Source: Panulirus ornatus
Taxonomy: Eukaryota; Arthropoda; Malacostraca; Decapoda; Palinuridae
Assembly (NCBI RefSeq): GCF_036320965.1
Contig: NC_092241.1
Location: 23,672,055 to 23,736,054 of the forward strand
Reading direction: 5' to 3'
Length of the DNA: 64,000 bases
Below are positions 54,546 through 64,000 of this stretch, one piece after another. The position numbers were made by a program, and so were the translations under genes. Each line of letters begins with the position of its first letter. The stretch's first letter is position 1. Below the pieces are notes generated by a model. The model saw only the letters and a list, made by a program, of their open reading frames with translations. It was not told the origin of the DNA and did not search any database.

Positions 54546-55282
54546 GGCTAAATGTGCGTGGATGTAACCAAGATGAGAGAAAAGGAGAGGTAGATAGTAT
54601 GTTTGAGGAAAGGAACTTGGATGTTTTCGTTCTGAGTGAAACGAAGCTCAATGGTAAAGTGAAATAGTGGTTTAGGAATGTTTTGGGAGTAAAGTCAGAG
54701 GTTGGTGAGAGGACAAGAGCAAAGGAAGAAGTAGCACTACTACGGAAACAGTTGTGGGAGTATGTGATAGAGAATAAGAAACTAGACTCTGTATTGATAT
54801 GGGTAAAACTGAAAGTGGATGGAGAGAGATGGGTGATTATTGGTACCTATGCACCTGGGCATAAGAAGAAAGATCATGACAGGCAAGTGTTTTAGGAGCA
54901 GCTGAGTGAGTGTGTTAGCAGTTTAGATGCACGAGACCGGGTTATAGTGATGGGTGATTTGAACACAATGATGAGTAATGTGGCAGTTGAGGGAATATTT
55001 TGTGTACATGGAATGTTCAGTGTTGTAAATGGAAATGGTGAAGAGCTTGTAGATTTGTGTTCTGAAAAAGGACTGGTGATTGGGAATACCTGGTTCAAAA
55101 AGAGAGATATACATAACTATACGTATGTAAGTAGGAGAGATGACCAGAGAGCGTTATTGGATTACTTGTTAATTGATAGCAGCGTGAAAGAGAGACTTTT
55201 GGATGTAACTGGAGGTGCAACTGGAGGGATGTCTAATCATTATCTTCTGGATGCGAAGGTGAAGATTTGTAGAGGTTTTTAG
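54546..55282 (+). pseudogene. LINE AP-type endonuclease domain, broken
   Basis: Reading across frames gives LNVRGCNQDER (the N-terminal Asn motif), DVFVLSETKLNG (SET, with the catalytic Glu), then a TAG stop after GKVK. Next come VDGERWVIIGTYAPG, another TAG after RQVF, VIVMGDLNTMM (catalytic Asp and Asn), NTWFKKRDIHNYTYVSRRDD, ALLDYLLID and GGMSNHYLLDAKV (SNH, with the catalytic His). The motifs identify the exonuclease-endonuclease-phosphatase fold used by LINEs to nick target DNA. The longest open piece is 54947-55282. At least two stops make it inactive. Confidence 0.85.
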
Positions 55283-55310
55283 AAAAGAAGAGAGAATGTT
55301 AGGGTGAAGA

Positions 55311-57474
55311 GTGGTGAGAGTAAGTGAGCTTGGGAAGGAGAATTCTGTGAGGAAGTACAAGGAGAGACTGAGTGCAGAATGGAAAAAGGTGAGAACAAAG
55401 GACGTAAGGGGAGTGGGGGAGGAATTGGATGCATTTAGGGAAGCAGTGATGGCTTGCGCAAAAGATGCTTGTGGCATGAGAAGCGTGGGAGGCAGGCGGA
55501 TTAGAAAGGGTAGTGAGTGGTGGGATGAAGAAGTAAGATAATTAGTGAAAGAGAAAAGATAGGCATTTGGACGATTTTTGCAGGGAAATAGTGCAAATGA
55601 GTGGGAGATGTGCAAACGAACGAGGCAGGAGGTCAAGAGAAAGGTGCAAGAGATGAAAAAGAGGGCAAATGAGAGTTGGGGTGAGAAAGTATCATTAAAT
55701 TTTAGGGAGAATTAAAAGATGTTTTGGAAGGAGGTAAATAAAGTGCGTAAGACAAGGGAACAAATGGAACATCGGTGAAGGGGGGTAATGGGGAAGTAAT
55801 AACAAGTAGTGGTGATGTGAGAAAGAGATGGCGTGAGTATTTTGAAGGTTTGTTGAATGTGTTTGATGATACAGTGGAAGACGTAAGGTGTCTTGGTCGA
55901 GGTGGTGTGCGAAGAGAGAGGTTTAGGGAGAATTATTTGGTAAACAGAGAAGAGGTAGTGAAAGCTTTGCGGAAGATGAAAGCCGGGAAGGCGGCGAGTT
56001 TTGATGGTATTTCAGTGGAATTTATTAAGAGAGAGGGGGTGTCTGTGTTGTTGACTGGTTGATAAGGACAATTAATGTATGTATGACCCATGGTGAAGTG
56101 CCTGGGGACTGGCGGAATGCATGCATAGTGCCATTGTGCAAAGGCAAATCACAGAGGTATAAGTTTGTTGAGTATTCCTGGGAATTTATATGGGAGGGTA
56201 TTGATTGAGAGGGTGAAGGCATGTACAGTGCATCAGACTGGGGAAGAGCAGTGTGGTTTCAGAAGTGGTAGAGGATGTGTGGATCAGGTGTTTGCTTTGA
56301 AGAAAGTATGTGAGAAATACTTAGAAAACAAATGTATTTGTATGTAGCATTTATGTATCTGGAGAAGGCATATGATAGAGTTGATAGAGATGCTATGTGG
56401 AAGATATTAAGAGTATATGGTGTGGGAGGTAAGTTATTAGTAGCAGTGAAAAATTTTTATCGAGGATGTAAGGCATATGTACGAGTAGGAGGAGAGGAAA
56501 GTGATTGGTTCCCGGTGAATGTCGGTTTGCGGCAAGGATGCGTGATGTCTCAATGGTTGTTTAATTTGTTTACGGATGGGGTTGTTTGGGAGGTAAATGC
56601 AAGAGCTTTAGAGATAAGGGCAAGTAATGCAGTCTGTTGTAGATGAGAGGGCTTAGGAAATCAGGAGCTGTTGTTCGCTGATGATACAGCGCCGGTGGCT
56701 GATTCGGGTGAGAAACTGCAGAAGCTGGTGACTAAGTTTGGTGAAGTGTGTGAAAGAAGAAAGCTGAGAGTGAATGTGAATAAAGGAAGGTTATTAAGTT
56801 CAGTAGGGTTGAGGGACAAGTAAATTGGGAGGTGAGTTTAAATGGAATAAAAACTTTAGGAGGTGAAGTGTTTTAGATATCTGGGAGTGGATTTGGCAGC
56901 GGATGGAACCATGGAAGGGGAAGTGAGTCACAGGGTTTGGGAGGGGACGAAGGCTCTGGGAGCGTTGAAGAATGTGTGGAAGGTGAGAACGTTATCTCGG
57001 GAAGCAAAAATGGGTATGTTTGAAGGAATAGTGGCTCCAACAATGTTATGTGGCTCTAAGGCATGGGCTATAGATAGGGTTGTGCGGAGGAGGATGGATG
57101 TGTTAGAAATGAGATGTTTGAGGACGATTTGTGGTGTGAGGTGGTTTGATCGAGTAAGTAATGAAAGGATGAGAGGGATGTGTGGTAATAAAAAGAGTGT
57201 GATTGAGAGAGCAGAAGAGGGTGTATTGAAATGGATTGGTCATATGGAGAGAATGAGTGCGGAAAGATTGACAAAGAGAATATATGTGTCAGAAGTGAAG
57301 GAAACGAGAAGTGGGAGACCAAATTGGAGGTGGAAAGATAGAGGGAAAAAGATTTTGAACGATCGGGGCCTGAACATACAGGAGGGTGAAAGGCACGCAA
57401 GGAATAGAATGAATTGGAACGATGTGGTATACTGGGGTGGACGTGCTGTCAATGCATTAAACCAAGGCATGTGA
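55311..57474 (+). pseudogene. LINE linker, RT and C-terminal domain, broken
   Basis: Open pieces are at 55311-55541, 55775-56062, 56165-56347, 56332-56646 and 56863-57474, in changing frames. Recognisable parts are VITSSGDVRKRW, KALRKMKAGKAASFDGI, GEEQCGFRSGRGCVDQVFALK, YVAFMYLEKAYDRV (motif A with the catalytic Asp replaced by Tyr), GLRQGCVMSQW (motif B, P to Q), a FADDTA-like motif near 56677-56690 and an intact C-terminal block with LKWIGHMERM. The lost motif A Asp means the RT would be dead even without frameshifts. Confidence 0.85.
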
Positions 57475-57898
57475 AGCGTCTGGGGTAAACCATAGAAATT
57501 TTGTGGGGCCTGGATGTGGAAAGGGAGCTGTGGTTTCGGTGGATCACACATGACAGCTAGAGACTGCGTGCGAACGAATGTGGCCTTTTGTCCTTTCTTA
57601 GCGCTACCTCGCGGGGGGAGGGGGAGGGAATGCTAATTCATGTGTGGCAGGGTGGCGACGGGAATGTATAAAGGCAGCAAGTACGAATTATGTAGATTTG
57701 TATATATGTATATGTCTGTGTATGTATATATATGTATACGTTAAATGTATCGGTAAATATATATATGTGCGTGCGTGAACGTGTATGTATGTGTATACAT
57801 GTGTATGCGGGTGGGTTGGGTCATTTTTTCGTCTGTTTCCTTGCGCTACTTCGCCAACGTGGGAGACAGCAACAAAGTATAATAATTGATAAATATAG

Positions 57899-58971
<1,073 letters not shown>

Positions 58972-59109
58972 ACAGAACCTTCACATCACCGTGAAAAGAG
59001 ATATGCACTGGAAAGAGATAAGTGATAACTTTGTGACTTCTGGGAGGCGAAATGGAACGGAAGTTAATAAAATCCGACTCAATATTGTTTTTCCACCCAT
59101 TGCTCCTGT
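58972..59109. other. Short unique spacer
   Basis: No recognised feature. Confidence 0.5.
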
Positions 59110-59266
59110 AGGTTGTGGTTGGCGGGTGGTGGGTTGTGGGTGGAGGGTGGCGGGTGAAGGGTGGAGGGTGGCGGGTGGAGGGTGGTGGATGGAGGATGTG
59201 GGAAGATGGGTGGAGGGTGGTGGGTGGAGGATGTGGGAAGGTGGGTGGAGGGTGGCGGGTGGAGGC
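59110..59266 (+). repeat. G-rich minisatellite with quadruplex motifs
   Basis: Tandem GGGTGGAGGGTGGCGGGTGG-type words with GTGGATGGAGGATGTGGGAAG interruptions. The plus strand contains several runs matching four G-triplets separated by 1-7 bases, for example GGGTGGTGGGTTGTGGGTGG followed by AGGG near 59125-59150. Confidence 0.9.
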
Positions 59267-61165
59267 TGCACGAACTAACCCTCTGTCGCACCAGGTCCCC
59301 CAGGCCGGCCTTCCATTAGACCAAGCAAGTCCTGTCCCTCACTACCTCCCGGCTCTCGCTCACTCGCCTCGTCTCTCTTGAAGTAAGTGACACATTACGT
59401 CAGCCACAATACTGCTCATCTGCACAGACACTTAAGCTGCTGTGATCTGACGTATCATCTAAGTCTCCATCTCTGTTCGTAAGAGGTAAAGCTTAGATTG
59501 TCATACGTCGCCAGAAGGGATGTAGACCACAGCATCATCAACTAAACTGTTTTTTTCTCTTGTTGTGGATACAGGGATTAATTGCTAAGTTACCTTCAAA
59601 ACTCATCTGAAATTGTGTTTCAACCCTCTAGCAGACGTAGGTGTGTGATTTGTTTTATTTCTTGTAAATCTATTTCTTTATCTAATTTCACTTATTTTGA
59701 CTAATGATTCTTATCGAATGTGATAAGAATGTGAGCCATGGTTGAGACGTCCAGTTAATAGATTACCGTATTGCAAAAGAAAGAAAGAATAAGCAGCCAC
59801 GAGGGTGATCAGTTTCTGGACCAGCAATGATGACCTGCCTCATGCACACAGGGGAACATCACTGGTGGAGGAGCAGTCATCATCACAAGGAAGGTCACCT
59901 GAGAACTACTGGTCCACTACAGTAGGAAAGTGAACAAGTTTGGCACCTTCATCACTTCATTGTTTCTATCTCCTTCCCTCGCGCACTACAAACTGCTGTT
60001 CCTTTCGTTAAAATCCTCACCTCTGATAACAACCGATGTGTGAACATTTATACCTAGCCCAGGTGGGGTGTCTGTCCCTCGCCTTCATATTAATTCCAAT
60101 TGTCATTCGAGAAGAAACAGTTGGGAGAAAAGATGTGAACAAATCTGTGGTGTCTGCTGCGAGAGGACGTGGTACGTTAGGAGTAATATATAATCATTAT
60201 AACTTAACCAGGCGACATCTTGTAAGTCATGTTGGCAGAGAATGCTGACATCGGGATATTATAACTAATACAAGATGACCTTGATGGAAATATGAGGACA
60301 AATTTACCCACACCAACTACCTTGATAAGGTTATGCACAAGGTTTGTGCACAGTTTGGAGAACACTGGCAAGATGATAAGTTGGAACACAGTGCCACGAC
60401 AGCGATAACGGAAGACCTGGCTAAGTAAACCTGAGTAATGTGTTAAGAATAAGCTAGCCAGCATAACCCAGTGAGTGTAACAATACCGTAGAGCCTAGGA
60501 AGCAATGCTAAAATAAAGCGTTCTATGGAGAAAAACTGATAACAACATACAAGGAACATGCTTAACAGAGCAGCAAGGAGATCGTAGCTATTACAGTGCA
60601 TTGAGAACATCACCCTTAGGCAAATATAATTGTTCTATCATAGTTGGGATTAGACAGTGAAATAAATGAAACCAGAATTATCCAGTAAGAGCACGTAAGA
60701 AGATGATATAGTTAGGGTAAGTTGAAACAAAAACAAAGTCGTGGTCAGAAAATAAAAATGATAGCTATAAAGATAGACTTGGGTAGCACAGCCTGGATAC
60801 ATCATCCAGAATGATTGATTGCGAATAGAGAACAATAAAAAAAATGCAGAGGGAATATGTGTGATCGTGAGTCAAGGCAGTTACGGTGGCAAACAAAGAT
60901 GAAAAGGTACAGTAGTACAACCACGGAACAGCCAAGGATGATGAGATAACCACTGTACCTCCATCAGTCGTATGATGAGAAGGAAGACGAGGCGGTAGGT
61001 TCATGAACGAGGCTAATGTGAAGATACGAAGGTAGTGAAAGAGGAAAATATTAGAGAGAAAGAAAGGAAGATGGACACATGCAAACAGCTTTCAAAACTG
61101 AGAAACTACGTTAAGAACGGCAATACTTTGATGGAAGTACAACAACAGACGATGCAACACACTGT
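59267..61165. other. Unique region, no convincing gene
   Basis: The longest single-copy stretch in the window (about 1.9 kb). Apart from a possible orphan exon at 59295-59382 I see no coding sequence, RNA gene or element. Open frames here are short and unlike any known protein. Confidence 0.45.
59295..59382 (+). other. Possible orphan internal exon (88 bp)
   Basis: Upstream are ACTAAC (branch-site-like), a short pyrimidine run and CACCAG as acceptor; downstream is GAA followed by GTAAGT, a perfect donor. Of the three frames one is open, reading PPGRPSIRPSKSCPSLPPGS and onward. No partner exon is visible within the window, and signals this short occur by chance, so this is only a candidate. 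Confidence 0.2.
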
Positions 61166-62898
61166 CAGGCTTTACACTTATCACATACACCAGGCTCTAC
61201 ACTTATCACATACACCAGGCTTTACACTTATCACATACACCAGGCTTTACAGTTATCACATACACCAGGCTTTACACTTATCACATACACCAGGCTTTAC
61301 ACTTATCACATACACCAGGCTCTACACTTATCACATACACCAGGCTTTACACTTATCACATAACTGGCTTTACACTTATCACAAACACCAGGCTCTACAC
61401 TTATTATATACACCAGGCTTTACACTTATCACATACACCAGGCTTTACACTTATCACATACACCAGGCTTTACACTTATCACATACACCAGGCTTTGCAC
61501 TTATCACATACACCAGGCTCTACACTTATCACATACACCAGGCTTTACATGTATCACATACACCAGGCTTTACACTTATCACATACACCAGGCGTTACGC
61601 TTATCACATACACCAGGCTTTACACTTATCACATACACCAGGCTTTACACTTATCACATACACCAGGCTTTACACTTATCACATACACCAGGCTTTACAC
61701 TTATCACATACACCAGGCTTTACACTTATCACATACACCATGCTTTACACTTATCACATACACCAGGCTTTACACGTATCACATACACCAGGCTTTACAC
61801 TTATCACATACACCAGGCTTTACACTTATCACATACACCAGGCTTTACACTTATCACATACACCAGGCTTTACACTTATCACATACACCAGGCTTTACAC
61901 GTATCACATACACCAGGCTTTACACGTATCACATACACCAGGCTCTACACTTATACACCAGGCTTTACACTTATCCCATACACCAGGCTCTACACTTATC
62001 ACATACACCAGGCTTTACACTTATCACATACACCAGGCTTTACACTTATCACATACACCAGGCTTTACACTTATCACATACACCAGGCTTTACACGTATC
62101 ACATACACCAGGCTTTACACTTATCACATACACCAGGCTTTACACTTATCACATACACCAGGCTTTACACTTATCACATACACCAGGCTTTACACTTATC
62201 ACATACACCAGGCTTTACACTTATCACATACACCAGGCTTTACACTTATCACATACACCAGGCTTTACACGTATCACATACACCAGGCTTTACACTTATC
62301 ACATACACCAGGCTTTACACGTATCACATACACCAGGCTTTACACTTATCATATACACCAGGCTTTACACTTATCACATACACCAGGCTTTACACTTATC
62401 ACATACACCAGGCTTTACACTTATCATATACACCAGGCTTTACACTTATCACATACACCAGGCTATACACTTATCACATACACCAGGCTTTACACTTATT
62501 ACATACACCAGGCTTTACACTTATCACATACACCAGGCTTTACACTTATCACATACACCAGGCTTTACACTTATCATATACACCAGGCTTTACACTTATC
62601 ACATACACCAGGCTTTATACTTATCACATACACCAGGCTTTACACTTATTACATACACCAGGCTTTACACTTATCACATACACCAGGCTTTACACTTATC
62701 ACATACACCAGGCTTTACACTTATTACATACACCAGGCTTTACACTTATCACATACACCAGGCTTTACACTTATCACATACACCAGGCTTTACACTTATC
62801 ACATACACCAGGCTTTACACTTATCACATACACCAGGCTTTACACTTATCACATACACCAGGCTTTACACTTATCACATACACCAGGCTTTACACTTA
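61166..62898. repeat. 25-bp minisatellite array, about 69 units
   Basis: The unit is CAGGCTTTACACTTATCACA followed by TACAC. Variants include CTCTACAC, TACACGTATC, TTATTACATAC and TTATCATATAC. Two short units occur, near 61352-61370 and 61950-61960. Since 25 is not a multiple of three, every plus-strand reading frame passes through all three phases and all are stop-free. The result is open frames of 624 and 480 codons with a 25-residue period, which are artefacts. Confidence 0.97.
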
Positions 62899-62960
62899 GG
62901 CTGCCTTAGCCTACAATCCTCACCTCGAGATTCTTAAAGGGTACATTAGGGGCGCTCCAC

Positions 62961-62961
<1 letters not shown>
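62899..62961. other. Short unique spacer
   Basis: No recognised feature. Confidence 0.5.
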
Positions 62962-63011
<50 letters not shown>

Positions 63012-63038
63012 GCGCGCGCGCGCGTGTGTGTGTGTGTA
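62962..63038. repeat. Alternating purine-pyrimidine tract: (CA)n-TATG-(CG)n-(TG)n
   Basis: 77 bp without one break in alternation: about 46 bp of CA, ATATG, about 14 bp of CG and about 14 bp of TG. The outer CA and TG parts are mutually complementary, so the tract could also fold back on itself. Confidence 0.93.
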
Positions 63039-64000
63039 AGCTTCCTCCCCTAAAGTACAAATAGGTAATCACACCCACATACGCCCGTATCAGCATTAAT
63101 CACAGGAGACAGGTGCCACTTTCAAGGTTTAGCCAAAGATTCAGATGAAGAAGAACGTCTGCAGGCGTCATGTACTGGTATATGATGATGTTATAGCAGT
63201 CACGGAACCCTTTGTGTATCTGATGATGAAAGCTATGGGCTCCCACTTCAGAAAAATACACTTAACAGAAACACACGCACACATATACACACACAGTAAT
63301 GCCCTCATGCCACACTGGGACGCCTCTGTACAGCTTCTTCCAAGAAAAAGTCAGGATGTTGCAGAGGACAAGAATTTTAATGCAGATTAGCAAGGGTCCC
63401 ACACCCACTTTTATTTCTCTACATAAAAATCCTGTAATCATATGTTATTTCCTTTGCTTACCTAAATTCGAGCATCCAGTGTACTAAACAATATCTCCAT
63501 AACTAGTTTGCAACGGATATTCTACAATCAACAGAAGAAAGATCATTTTTACCTTATAATTCACCACGACGCGACGTGATCTCAAGACAACAGGAAGGAA
63601 CTCTCTCGTTTTCGGACCCCCTAAAACCCTTACATGGACGACCCTTGGGATCTATAGACCCCCGGTTAAGAACCCGTATTGTAGAGGTGCTCCAAAATGC
63701 AATATATCTTTAATGAGCCGTTTCACTGTAGCAGCGTGAGGGGGGGTGGAGGTGGGGGATAAGTAAGAGCAGTGAGTGTGAGACAATCAGGGATCGTAGC
63801 GTACACCAGGATGAGGTGCCAAGTTTAGTTTACTGAACTTGTTTACTGATTATCTGTGTACAGGATTGTTAACAATGACATAGTGCGAATAAGTGGAATT
63901 AAGTAAAAAATCTAGTAAATAATTTATGAAGAGAAATTTTAAAGGCGCGTAACTGTGAATGCGGAAAATAGAATTATCTATTGTGAATAAAGAACTCTGC
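63039..64000. other. Right flank, no gene seen
   Basis: Unique sequence. The open frame 63145-63390 (81 codons) resembles nothing I know. Around 63610-63680 the minus strand reads GGTTCTTAACCGGGGGTCTA, which resembles the terminal inverted repeat of hAT-type DNA transposons. No matching opposite end was found. Confidence 0.4.

Noticed and set aside
61035..62909. Open frame of 624 codons with a 25-residue His/Tyr-rich repeat
   Set aside because: The 25-bp unit is stop-free in all three plus-strand frames, so any frame through it stays open, including after the two short units. Another overlapping frame is also open for 480 codons.
63145..63390. 81-codon open frame near the right end
   Set aside because: No recognisable motif, no splice or promoter context, and a length expected by chance in AT-balanced sequence.

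Overview
This window looks like intergenic, repeat-dominated DNA from an animal genome, most probably a crustacean and perhaps a decapod. That taxonomic guess rests on three things: long (GA)n, (CT)n, (CA)n and (TA)n microsatellites, degenerate non-LTR retrotransposons with an AP-type endonuclease, and Penelope-like elements with a GIY-YIG endonuclease. No host protein-coding gene, rRNA or tRNA could be supported. The real coding sequence is all retrotransposon-derived, and every copy I examined is truncated or carries stops and frameshifts. The long open frames in the tandem arrays are by-products of repetition.

Layout. (1) 279-5141: a 36-bp minisatellite with two internal higher-order duplications. 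(2) 5567-5729: a (GA)n-type microsatellite. (3) 5998-11035: a nest of LINE copies around (TA)n tracts, including an element with an inverted 5' part (twin-priming form). (4) 11214-14426: a 30-bp minisatellite. (5) 14761-15320: a 40-bp minisatellite. (6) 16601-22370: a 27/28-bp minisatellite carrying a BamHI site in nearly every unit. (7) 22409-40475: an 18-kb array of an 18-bp unit, about 1,000 copies. (8) 40607-40732: (CT)n. (9) 42605-58971: a second nest of LINE, SINE-like and Penelope-like elements, most of which sits in a tandem segmental duplication (about 42609-49052 and 49053-55796). (10) 59110-59266: a G-rich, G-quadruplex-prone minisatellite. (11) 61166-62898: a 25-bp minisatellite. 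(12) 62962-63038: 77 bp of strictly alternating purine and pyrimidine. The six main minisatellites have mostly unrelated units and total about 34.2 kb, a little over half the window.

How the parts relate. Three element types recur: an RTE-like or otherwise APE-class LINE of about 3.5 kb, a non-autonomous element of about 240 bp whose head resembles the LINE 5' end and whose tail resembles the LINE 3' stem-loop, and a Penelope-like element. Many copies abut (TA)n tracts, several on both sides. The best leads are this microsatellite-centred nesting, the SINE-LINE relationship and chimera, the tandem duplication with a SINE present in only one unit, and the clustering of independent minisatellites. 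All calls come from reading by eye; copy numbers and boundaries are approximate.
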